Positions 26,328 through 33,816 of a DNA stretch of 33,816 nt are shown here, piece by piece. Position numbers and translations under genes: made by a program. The stretch covers positions 1 to 33,816 of the forward strand of contig CAMJEK010000006.1 in NCBI GenBank assembly GCA_946404685.1, in the 5' to 3' direction. The notes under the pieces are model-generated. The model was not told the origin of the DNA and searched no databases. It saw only the letters and a program-made list of their open reading frames with translations. Origin of the DNA: an uncultured Candidatus Saccharibacteria bacterium (GTDB lineage: Bacteria > Patescibacteriota > Saccharimonadia > Saccharimonadales > Saccharimonadaceae). Numbering within the stretch: position 1 is the first letter of the stretch; the number at the start of each line of letters is the position of its first letter.

Positions 26328-26354
26328 CCTGTATAAACGCGTATATTATACAGG
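26328..26354 (-). promoter_or_regulatory. candidate operator: 9-N9-9 perfect inverted repeat overlapping the uvrA -10 box
   Basis: CCTGTATAA-ACGCGTATA-TTATACAGG; minus-strand TATAAT lies within/at the right arm (26345-26350). Confidence 0.55.
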
Positions 26355-26402
26355 AAAATGGCCAAAAATTCAAGAGGTAAGCGGGGCTTGGGGTAAGCAG
26401 GG

Positions 26403-27056
26403 CTATTTCTTTTTCTTAGCTGCGCCACGAATGCCGAGCTCTAAGCAAATTTTGCGAAGAGTTTCAGCGCGACCGTCGACGATGGAGACGAGTGGTCCAT
26501 AGATGCGGCGAAGAAATGGAATTACTTCAAGAAGATGAGAACAGGCGACGATAATGGTTTTGGGATGATATTTGTCGTATGGGATGAGGTCGGCGCAGAT
26601 GCGGTTTTCATAGTATTCCCCTCCATCGATCAGTTTTGCCCACTCGTCGCACGGGACTTCATGAATATGGCCGCCGAGGCTGTAGCGATATCTGATATAT
26701 TTTATTGTTTTGAAGGTTTCTTTTGTGCCCAAAACGAGAGTGTGACGACCTTTTTTCTTTGGCGTGCCTAGCGAAAAGCCAAAGAATTGCAGCTTTGGAA
26801 AAGTTTGGCTGAGATATTTTATGCTGGTTAATGATAGCAAAATGTTCGAGACGATGACGATAGCTGGATAGTCCGCATATGGGCGAAGTTTTTCTATTAT
26901 CCGTTCGCGCGCCGATCTGGCATTTTTGTAATAGTTTTCTGAGTTGCTCCAATCAATGACACGTACAACATCAAAGATTGGAAGTTCTTTTTCGAAATAG
27001 TCGGCGAATAACTCTCCGCCGAAGCCATTATCAAAAATAATAACTTTCCTTAACAT
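26403..27056 (-). CDS. glutamate/aspartate racemase-like protein (MurI-like, one catalytic Cys missing)
   Basis: 'VIIFDNGFGGELFADYF' (cf. FDSGxGG), 'IVIVSNILLS' (cf. VACNTAS), 'IIVACSHLLEVIPFLRRI' (cf. LGCTHYP). Confidence 0.65.
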   Translation of the reverse strand: MLRKVIIFDNGFGGELFADYFEKELPIFDVVRVIDWSNSENYYKNARSARERIIEKLRPYADYPAIVIVSNILLSLTSIKYLSQTFPKLQFFGFSLGTPKKKGRHTLVLGTKETFKTIKYIRYRYSLGGHIHEVPCDEWAKLIDGGEYYENRICADLIPYDKYHPKTIIVACSHLLEVIPFLRRIYGPLVSIVDGRAETLRKICLELGIRGAAKKKK

Positions 27057-27138
27057 TTAGTCCTTCCCCCTCCACTGCTTCGAAGTTTAGCATTGCTGCC
27101 CTAGATTTTGTGGCTCGACTTTTGAGTTACGAGACATT

Positions 27139-27167
27139 TTGCATCATAAGTCGAAAAAAGATATAAT
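27139..27167 (+). promoter_or_regulatory. promoter of gtrA-like gene, apparently leaderless
   Basis: TTGCAT-N17-TATAAT, then 6 nt to GTG at 27174. Confidence 0.7.
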
Positions 27168-27173
27168 TAAGAC

Positions 27174-27635
27174 GTGAAAAAGAATGTTATTAAGTATACT
27201 TTTATCGGTATTTTTCTAGCCGTTTTTAATTTTGTATTATATACGGTTATTGCACGTCACCTAATCAACAATAATGAATTATTGTGGCTTAGTACCCTTA
27301 TTTCTAGCACTGTCACCGCCATTCTGGCATACATACTCCACTCAAAGATTACTTGGAAAGAGAGATATCCAGGGAAAAGTGGCGTAATAAAGTTTATTAT
27401 CTGGAATCTCGCAGAGGCAATTGTTTTCAATCCTGCACTAACATGGTTCTTTGGTCTATTTGGTTTTATCTATGAATTTGTATTCAATATCTTTCAAGCA
27501 GTCGGCATTGGTTTTGATTATGCGTTTGTTGAAAGTACGGGAGTTTTTGGCCTTACTGCCGTCGTTACAATGATTTTAAATTTCCTATTTTACGACAGGT
27601 TCGTGTTTGGAAAGAAGGAAAAAGATGAAGAATAA
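27174..27635 (+). CDS. GtrA-family membrane protein (GTG start)
   Basis: 'IKYTFIGIFLAVFNFVLYTVIARHLI...ILAYILHSKITWKER...FLFYDRFVF' GtrA pattern with about 4 TMs; TTGCAT-N17-TATAAT promoter 6 nt before GTG. Confidence 0.82.
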   Translation: MKKNVIKYTFIGIFLAVFNFVLYTVIARHLINNNELLWLSTLISSTVTAILAYILHSKITWKERYPGKSGVIKFIIWNLAEAIVFNPALTWFFGLFGFIYEFVFNIFQAVGIGFDYAFVESTGVFGLTAVVTMILNFLFYDRFVFGKKEKDEE

Positions 27636-28560
27636 TCCGTTGGTATCCGTGATAATTCCTGTTTATAATGTCGAGAAATATCTTAGACAATGTCTGGACA
27701 GTATCCTGGCGCAAACCTACAAAAACTTGGAAATCATAATTATTGATGATGGCTCAACAGATTCTTCCGCAAAAATTATTGATGAATACAAAGCGAAGGA
27801 TAATAGAATTGTAGCTGTTTCACAAAAGAACCAAGGTCTGTCAGCGGCAAGAAATGCCGGAATTAAGAAGGCTCATGGCGATTATATTATGTTCGTAGAT
27901 TCTGACGACTGGATTGCACCAGATATGGTTAACTATTTAAGACCAGGGTGTGCGGACATTTCTATTTGTTCACATTATGAGTCGAGTGAAGGAAAAAATG
28001 TTTCCTTCAACAAGACTTTCAAGAAAAAAACTATGAACCCAAAGATGACTTTGACTGCAATGCTAAAAGAGCATGGTTTTATGGTTTCGGCGTGGGGCAA
28101 GCTTTACAAGAAAGACCTTTTCAAGAATTTTCAGTTTCCTGTAGGTAAATTGCACGAGGATCTTGGCGCTACATATAAGCTCATTATGGCAGCAAAAAAG
28201 ATCGTTTTTCTTCCTGAGCCAAAGTACTACTATCGCCAAAGAGAAGATTCTATTATTCATGAATTTGATGAGCGAAAATTTGACATTGTGGAGCTTACCG
28301 ATGAAATGTGTGACAACATTTTGGCAAGTTTTCCGGAGCTTAAGAATGTCACCGACGAACGCAGAATGCGTGCTCGCTTTTCGCTACTAAGGCAAATTCC
28401 GAATAACCATCCAAGAAAAAGGGAGCTTGTCAGCTTCTTGAAAAAGAACAAGAAGTTCATAACAAAAAACCCTGAAGCTTCTTCTGCCGATAAAATTGGG
28501 TTGTTGCTTGCCACAACAAGTACCCCCCTCTTCAAGTTTGCCTACAAATTGTTCAAGTAG
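27625..28560 (+). CDS. glycosyltransferase family 2
   Basis: 'PLVSVIIPVYNVEKYLRQCLDSILAQTYKNLEIIIIDDGSTDSSAKIIDEY...AARNAGIKKAHGDYIMFVDSDDWI'. Confidence 0.93.
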   Translation: MKNNPLVSVIIPVYNVEKYLRQCLDSILAQTYKNLEIIIIDDGSTDSSAKIIDEYKAKDNRIVAVSQKNQGLSAARNAGIKKAHGDYIMFVDSDDWIAPDMVNYLRPGCADISICSHYESSEGKNVSFNKTFKKKTMNPKMTLTAMLKEHGFMVSAWGKLYKKDLFKNFQFPVGKLHEDLGATYKLIMAAKKIVFLPEPKYYYRQREDSIIHEFDERKFDIVELTDEMCDNILASFPELKNVTDERRMRARFSLLRQIPNNHPRKRELVSFLKKNKKFITKNPEASSADKIGLLLATTSTPLFKFAYKLFK

Positions 28561-29540
28561 GTTAGAGTATCGCGAATAGCATTCTCAACATTAAGCTCTG
28601 TTTTCCAGTTGAGTTCCTTTTCAGCTTTTCCTGGTTCAGCCACGAGTTCTCCGAGGTCGCCTTCTCTGCGTCCAGCAATTCTATGCGGCAATGGTTTTCC
28701 GCTACATTTTTCGAATAGTTCAACCATTTCTTTCACTGACGTACCGCGACCGGAACCTAGGTTATATATATTAACACCATTCTTCATATTTTCGGCTGCT
28801 GCGACATGCCCCTTCGCGAGGTCAACTACATGGATGTAGTCTCTAATACATGTCCCATCTGGAGTCTGATAGTCATCACCATAAATGTTCAGTTCTGGTA
28901 TTTCCCCTCTATATACTTTCATGATAATTGGCATGAGGTTGTTAGGTATACCATTTGGATCCTCACCAATTAACCCTGAAGGATGATTGCCGACTGGATT
29001 AAAATATCTTAAGATCACAACACTAAACGTCTCGTCAGCCGCAGCAACATCTTTAAGTATTTCCTCAATAACAAATTTCGTCTTTCCGTACGGATTTGTG
29101 ATACCATTCCCCGTGCTCATAGTTTCGACCATTCTTGATTCTTTTTGTTGACCGTAAACAGTTGCAGAGGATGAGAAGATGATGTTTTTTACCCCGTACT
29201 CCTTCATACATTCCAGAAGGTTTACTGTACCACTAACATTGTTGTTGTAATACAAAAGTGGATTTTTAACCGATTCGGCAACGGCTTTAAGTCCAGCGAA
29301 GTGGATCACTAAATCATAATGGCCCTCAGCAAAGACTTTTTCCATTCCCTCTTTGTCAAGAAGATCTACTTCGTAGAACTTTGGGCGTTTTCCAGTCAGT
29401 TTTTCTATCTTATCAAGAACGGTTATCTTTGAATTAAAAAGATTGTCCAGGATTTCAACATCGTATCCTTTATTGATCAACTCAATGGCAGTATGCGAAC
29501 CAATATACCCGGTTCCCCCAGTTAATATAATTCTCTTCAT
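28542..29540 (-). CDS. galE: UDP-glucose 4-epimerase
   Basis: 'KRIILTGGTGYIGSHTAIELINKGYDVEILDNL', 'SSSATVYGQ', 'NPYGKTK', 'RYFNPVGNHPSGLIGEDPNGIPNNLMP'. Confidence 0.96.
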   Translation of the reverse strand: MKRIILTGGTGYIGSHTAIELINKGYDVEILDNLFNSKITVLDKIEKLTGKRPKFYEVDLLDKEGMEKVFAEGHYDLVIHFAGLKAVAESVKNPLLYYNNNVSGTVNLLECMKEYGVKNIIFSSSATVYGQQKESRMVETMSTGNGITNPYGKTKFVIEEILKDVAAADETFSVVILRYFNPVGNHPSGLIGEDPNGIPNNLMPIIMKVYRGEIPELNIYGDDYQTPDGTCIRDYIHVVDLAKGHVAAAENMKNGVNIYNLGSGRGTSVKEMVELFEKCSGKPLPHRIAGRREGDLGELVAEPGKAEKELNWKTELNVENAIRDTLTYLNNL

Positions 29541-29546
29541 GGGACA

Positions 29547-29569
29547 ATTATACCATTTTGTGTTAGAAT
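29547..29569. promoter_or_regulatory. divergent extended -10 pair between galE and the ABC permease
   Basis: Minus TGGTATAAT 6 nt before galE ATG; plus TGTTAGAAT 7 nt before permease ATG; both within a 36-bp intergenic region. Confidence 0.7.
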
Positions 29570-29576
29570 TATAAGC

Positions 29577-30389
29577 ATGGGTATACCTCTAGTTCTATGC
29601 AAAAAAAATCGTATTCTGTTAAAAGAACTAACGAAAACAGATTTTAAACTTCGTTATCAAGGATCTGTCCTTGGTTATTTATGGGCACTTCTGCGTCCAT
29701 TAATGATGTTCGCAATTCTTTATATTGTCTTCGCAAAACTGCTTAGATTCGGTAATGATATTCCTCATTATCCAGTCTATCTTCTATGTGGCACCACCAT
29801 GTGGAGCTTCTTTACTGAGTGTACTTCACAGGGCCTTCAGGCTATGATTACTCGTGGAGATTTGATTAGAAAAGTCAGTTTTCCGAAGTATATCGTTGTA
29901 GTCTCTTCAACACTTACGGCCGTTATTAATATGCTTATTAACTTGTTCGTCGTAATTGTCTTTGCCCTAATCAATGGTGTTACTCCAAGTTGGACATGGC
30001 TACTCGTTCCAGTATTTCTACTAGAGCTTTATGCTTTGTCTCTTGGTATTTCATTCCTTTTGGGAGCGATTAACGTCCGCTATCGTGACGTGATGTCCAT
30101 TTGGGACGTCTTAGTTCAGGCTTTATTCTATGCTGTGCCAATCATTTACCCTATTTCCATGGTTGCAGGCACCAGTGCGCTTGCAGCAAAAGTTATCCTA
30201 GCAAATCCAATTGCGCAAGCGATCCAGGACATCCGATTTAATTTAATTACTACCGAGACTACTACAACATGGAACTTCCTTGATTCTTGGGCCCTAAAGA
30301 TTGTGCCGATCATTGTAGTAATTGTTATTTTGATATGGGGTTCGTTATATTTCAGAAAACGCTCTAAGTATTTCGCGGAGGAAATCTAG
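29577..30389 (+). CDS. ABC-2 type polysaccharide export permease (Wzm/TagG-like)
   Basis: 'LTKTDFKLRYQGSVLGYLWALLRPLMMFAILYIVFAKLLRFGNDIPHYPVYLLCGTTMWSFF' plus multiple TMs; followed by its ATPase. Confidence 0.9.
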   Translation: MGIPLVLCKKNRILLKELTKTDFKLRYQGSVLGYLWALLRPLMMFAILYIVFAKLLRFGNDIPHYPVYLLCGTTMWSFFTECTSQGLQAMITRGDLIRKVSFPKYIVVVSSTLTAVINMLINLFVVIVFALINGVTPSWTWLLVPVFLLELYALSLGISFLLGAINVRYRDVMSIWDVLVQALFYAVPIIYPISMVAGTSALAAKVILANPIAQAIQDIRFNLITTETTTTWNFLDSWALKIVPIIVVIVILIWGSLYFRKRSKYFAEEI

Positions 30390-31130
30390 ATGAGTGAAGA
30401 TTTTGCAATTAAAGTTACTAACCTACATAAGAGCTTCAAGCTTCCAACTGAACGCTCTTGGGGATTAAAACAAGCTTTCTTTAATAGACTCCGCGGAATA
30501 AAAGGTTTCAAAGAATATCACGTACTAAATGGTATTTCATTCACTGTTAAGCCTGGCGAATTCGTTGGTATTGTTGGGCGCAATGGCTCTGGTAAATCTA
30601 CTCTTCTTAAAACTATTGCACAGATCTACTATCCAGAGAAAGGCTCTGTCGAGATTAATGGTAACTTGGTTCCATTCATCGAGCTTGGCGTTGGCTTTAA
30701 TCCTGAATTGTCTGGCCGTGAAAACGTATATCTAAATGGCGCCCTACTCGGCTTTTCTAACAAAGAAATGGAGGCCATGTATAACGAAATCGTGGACTTT
30801 GCAGAGTTGAGACCTTTTATGGATCAGAAGCTTAAGAATTTCTCTTCTGGCATGCAAGTTCGTCTCGCCTTCTCAATTGCTATTCGTGCAAAAGGAGACA
30901 TACTTTTGCTCGATGAGGTTCTTGCTGTCGGTGACGCTGCATTCCAACAAAAATGCAATGATTACTTCGCTTCGCTACATGGTAATCAAACAGTTATTCT
31001 AGTTACCCACTCAATGGAAAATGTCAGAAAATTCTGCGATCGTGCTATCTTAATTGAAGACGGCAAGATTGTCCTTGATGGCAATCCTGAAAAAGTTGCA
31101 AAAGCATACATGGACCTATGGAAAAAGTAA
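30390..31130 (+). CDS. polysaccharide ABC exporter ATPase (Wzt/TagH-like, no C-terminal carbohydrate-binding extension)
   Basis: Walker A 'GIVGRNGSGKSTLLKTIAQI', 'NFSSGMQVRLAFSIAIRAKGDILLLDEVLAVGDAAFQQKC'; 246 aa. Confidence 0.93.
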   Translation: MSEDFAIKVTNLHKSFKLPTERSWGLKQAFFNRLRGIKGFKEYHVLNGISFTVKPGEFVGIVGRNGSGKSTLLKTIAQIYYPEKGSVEINGNLVPFIELGVGFNPELSGRENVYLNGALLGFSNKEMEAMYNEIVDFAELRPFMDQKLKNFSSGMQVRLAFSIAIRAKGDILLLDEVLAVGDAAFQQKCNDYFASLHGNQTVILVTHSMENVRKFCDRAILIEDGKIVLDGNPEKVAKAYMDLWKK

Positions 31131-32686
31131 CTTCTAAATTCACCGGTTTTTTGCACAGGAACTGGAAGAGTATGTTAGTGATCCTTGCCGTCACTGCTGC
31201 AAACTTCATTGTCCACAGAAAAATCTTTTTAGAAAAAGGCATGGCCTCGAGAAAAGCTTTTTGGGTGATGGCTGCATTCTTCGCCTTCTTCGAAATTGTT
31301 CTTTGTAGCGTAATAATAGCAGCAAAGAAAAAGAAATGGAGCATTGAGAAATTGTATCTCATACTCTTTTCGCTTATTGGCTCGTTGTATTTTATTACAA
31401 TACCTATCCTGAGAGCACCCGACGAATCTGCCCACTTTTTGCGAGCCTACGAAGTTAGCAATGGCGCTATTATCACTTCAACCGCGGAGGATGGGAAGGT
31501 TGGAAACAATCTCCCTAGTAGCCTAGAGAAGTTCTTGAGCCTCGCAGACCATAGTAGCTATAGGAATGTTCTGTCTAACCTCAAAGAGCCTCTTAATCCA
31601 GGCGAAACTAGATTCTACAATTACCCTACTTCGGCAGTCTATAGTCCGGTAAATTATGCACCCCAAGTTGTTGGGATGTCTGTCGGCAAGGTTTTATGTC
31701 TATCGCCAGCAATCATTGCGTATCTAGGAAGACTAGCTAATCTAGTATTCTTTATTGTAGTTACATTCTTTAGTATTAAATATATTCCTTTCTTTAAAAA
31801 GACCATATTCTTTATTTGTTTTCTGCCAGCAACCATACAATCTGCCGCTTCGTTGTCTCCAGATTCCATAACTATTGCATCGTCAATCGCACTGCTTAGC
31901 TTTGTCTTATATTCGGTCAAAAATCTCCCAACCTTTACTAAGAAACATTACTTATTGATGGCTGTCCTTGCGCTTATTATTTCTCAAGCCAAGATCGTTT
32001 ATTTCCCTCTCCTTGCTCTCCTTCTTCTAATACCAAGAAAATGCTTTGGCTCAAAGAAAAACAAAGTCATTAGTCTATCATTAATTATCGCAGTCGCATC
32101 GATATTACTATTGGTGTGGCTAAAAATTAGCGCGTCTTTCCTTGGTGATGCATGGCGTGAAGGTGTTGATTCGTATAGCCAAATTACTTTTATCCTAACC
32201 CATCCGCTTCAATATGTTCAGGCTTTTGCCATGACAATGCTTGATGAATCAAGTCACTACATAGCTTCTGGCCTTGGTTCTCAACTAGAATATTTCAGTG
32301 TCAACGTGCCTACGTTTTGTATTCTTCTCCTATTTGTCATCCTCATTCTTGTTATCAGAAGCGATATTATCGGAATTAAAAAATACTTCACGAATTTTCA
32401 GCGTTTCATTCTGTTTGCTACACCACTCTCTATTATTGTCCTAATTGCCACAGCGTTATATATTCAGTGGACTCCAACCGGTCTTGGTCGTATTGAGGGT
32501 ATACAAGGACGCTATTTTCTGCCAATTCTGGCCTTTGTTCCACTATGTATCTCGTCTGTCAAAACGGACAAGAACAAAAAGGAATCATCGCCATCAAATG
32601 ACACTGGCCTGTCTACATTAGCATTGATCCTCGTCACTACAGTTTCTTTCTGCGCGCTTTCTGCGGTATGCGCCAACCACTTGTAA
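31118..32686 (+). CDS. DUF2142-like polytopic membrane protein
   Basis: 'ITIPILRAPDESAHFLRAYEVSNGAI' and many TM helices; 13-nt overlap with preceding ORF. Confidence 0.75.
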   Translation: MEKVTSKFTGFLHRNWKSMLVILAVTAANFIVHRKIFLEKGMASRKAFWVMAAFFAFFEIVLCSVIIAAKKKKWSIEKLYLILFSLIGSLYFITIPILRAPDESAHFLRAYEVSNGAIITSTAEDGKVGNNLPSSLEKFLSLADHSSYRNVLSNLKEPLNPGETRFYNYPTSAVYSPVNYAPQVVGMSVGKVLCLSPAIIAYLGRLANLVFFIVVTFFSIKYIPFFKKTIFFICFLPATIQSAASLSPDSITIASSIALLSFVLYSVKNLPTFTKKHYLLMAVLALIISQAKIVYFPLLALLLLIPRKCFGSKKNKVISLSLIIAVASILLLVWLKISASFLGDAWREGVDSYSQITFILTHPLQYVQAFAMTMLDESSHYIASGLGSQLEYFSVNVPTFCILLLFVILILVIRSDIIGIKKYFTNFQRFILFATPLSIIVLIATALYIQWTPTGLGRIEGIQGRYFLPILAFVPLCISSVKTDKNKKESSPSNDTGLSTLALILVTTVSFCALSAVCANHL

Positions 32687-32709
32687 CCCAGTGTGATATA
32701 CTGGAAGAT

Positions 32710-33423
32710 ATGAGCGAACCAAAAGTTCTTATTATAGTGCCTGCATATAATGAGGAGAAGACAATAAGTTCAGTCTGCTCTGAAATTGCTGCCTCCGGAT
32801 ACGATTTTATTGTCGTAAACGATGGCTCAAGTGATTCGACTCCAAAAATTCTTGATGATTTAAAAATCCCACATATTGACCTGATCTCAAATCTAGGGAT
32901 TGGTGGTGCGATTCAGACTGGCTACAAATACGCCAGATACAACGATTACGATATTGCCGTACAGTTAGATGCCGACGGACAACATAGTGTCTCCTGCGTA
33001 AGGGATATCATTCAACCAATAATTGATAATAAATCAGATTTCGTTATTGGTTCTCGTTTTATCGATAAGAAGTCCTCTTCATTTCATTCGACAAAGTTAC
33101 GAAGGGCTGGAATATATCTTATTTCATTTATTATTTTGTTGTTTTCTGGCAAGCGAATCTACGACGTGACCTCTGGGTTCCGCGCTGCCAATAGAAAAGT
33201 CATTGAGCTTTTTGCTGAAGACTATCCGCCTGAATATCCAGAACCAGTTTCAGAATTTGATCTTATGCGCCATGGATACAAGATTTTGGAGGTCCCAGTC
33301 AAGATGCACGAGCGCAAGGGCGGAAAATCCAGTATTCACTCTTGGAAGAATGGCTACTACGTAATAAATGTTATTATCTCACTTTTCCTAATTAAGCTAA
33401 GGAGGCACAAAAAAGATGCTTAG
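32710..33423 (+). CDS. DPM1-like GT2 glycosyltransferase (polyprenyl-phosphate sugar synthase-like)
   Basis: 'VLIIVPAYNEEKTISSVCSEIAASGYDFIVVNDGSSDSTPKIL...GGAIQTGYKYA...AVQLDADGQHS...DVTSGFRAANRKVIELF'; TGATATACT 7 nt before ATG 32710. Confidence 0.9.
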   Translation: MSEPKVLIIVPAYNEEKTISSVCSEIAASGYDFIVVNDGSSDSTPKILDDLKIPHIDLISNLGIGGAIQTGYKYARYNDYDIAVQLDADGQHSVSCVRDIIQPIIDNKSDFVIGSRFIDKKSSSFHSTKLRRAGIYLISFIILLFSGKRIYDVTSGFRAANRKVIELFAEDYPPEYPEPVSEFDLMRHGYKILEVPVKMHERKGGKSSIHSWKNGYYVINVIISLFLIKLRRHKKDA

Positions 33424-33751
33424 TTCACTTCAGGTCGAAATGTTAATTGCTGCAACTGTATTATTTTTCTTAATTCTTTCCTCTCTCAGGAAAAACCGTA
33501 TGTCGGTTAGAAATTCAATTGTATGGCTATTGCTACCAGTTGTGTTCATGCTTATTGCTTTGCTCCTAGAGCCACTTTCATCACTAGCACATTCCCTCGG
33601 ATTTGAAATCTTCTCTAATTTCATTTTTGTCATTGTTATTGGATCGCTTATTCTGGTATGTTTCTATCTAACGATTGCCGTAAGCAAGCAGCAAGACCAA
33701 ATCAAAAAGCTGATTCAAGAAGTTTCACTACTTAAGAAAAAGAAGAAATAG
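33416..33751 (+). CDS. DUF2304-like small membrane protein
   Basis: Three TM helices with C-terminal 'SKQQDQIKKLIQEVSLLKKKKK'; overlaps the GT2 stop, the usual DUF2304 context. Confidence 0.8.
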   Translation: MLSSLQVEMLIAATVLFFLILSSLRKNRMSVRNSIVWLLLPVVFMLIALLLEPLSSLAHSLGFEIFSNFIFVIVIGSLILVCFYLTIAVSKQQDQIKKLIQEVSLLKKKKK

Positions 33752-33752
33752 T

Positions 33753-33816
33753 TTAATTCAAATTAGCCAAAAATCTTTTTACGGCGTCTTGCCAAGTTGG
33801 GAGCGGCTCAAAGCCG
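33753..33816 (-). CDS. C-terminal end of a minus-strand gene, possibly dTDP-4-dehydrorhamnose reductase (RmlD-like)
   Basis: Open frame from window edge: 'GFEPLPTWQDAVKRFLANLN*', resembling the RmlD C-terminal 'LPxWxxALxxxL'; only about 20 aa visible. Confidence 0.45.
   Translation of the reverse strand, partial: GFEPLPTWQDAVKRFLANLN

Noticed and set aside
26376-26404. Two-copy 13-bp imperfect repeat GGTAAGC(G/A)GGGCT between uvrA and the racemase gene
   Set aside because: Only two copies, 12/13 identity, no dyad or clear regulatory placement; too weak to claim.
1-33816. CRISPR array or known defence system
   Set aside because: No regularly spaced repeats; no cas, restriction-modification or toxin-antitoxin families recognised.

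Overview
The window looks like a compact, gene-dense chromosomal segment from a CPR/Patescibacteria genome. Gene content and order suggest Saccharibacteria (TM7), inferred from family recognition only. From left to right it contains: (i) the 3' end of an ATP-grasp gene and a few orphan genes; (ii) dnaJ without a zinc finger; (iii) a type IV secretion-like module on the minus strand (VirB6-like with a long C-terminal extension, PrgI-family protein, split VirB4, lysozyme+CHAP hydrolase, bitopic protein), divergent from a cluster of VirB2-like pilins that includes a double-pilin fusion; (iv) hsp20, comF and another pilin; (v) tRNA-Ser(GCT) followed by a 29-bp duplication of its 3' end; (vi) groES-groEL with a near-perfect CIRCE operator; (vii) two tandem secreted FISUMP-domain proteins; (viii) a divergent acetate kinase, a TylF-like methyltransferase, uvrA with a candidate operator, and a Glu/Asp racemase homologue missing one catalytic Cys; (ix) a surface-polysaccharide cluster (GtrA, GT2, galE, Wzm/Wzt-like ABC exporter, DUF2142, DPM-like GT2, DUF2304, probable rmlD end). 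The most interesting signals are the T4SS/multi-pilin module with no coupling protein or relaxase in view, a recurrent extended -10 box placed 6-7 nt before start codons (apparent leaderless mRNAs, including a 36-bp divergent pair), the tRNA 3'-end duplication, and the inverted repeat at uvrA. Everything was read by eye from sequence and the ORF track; no database searches were run.
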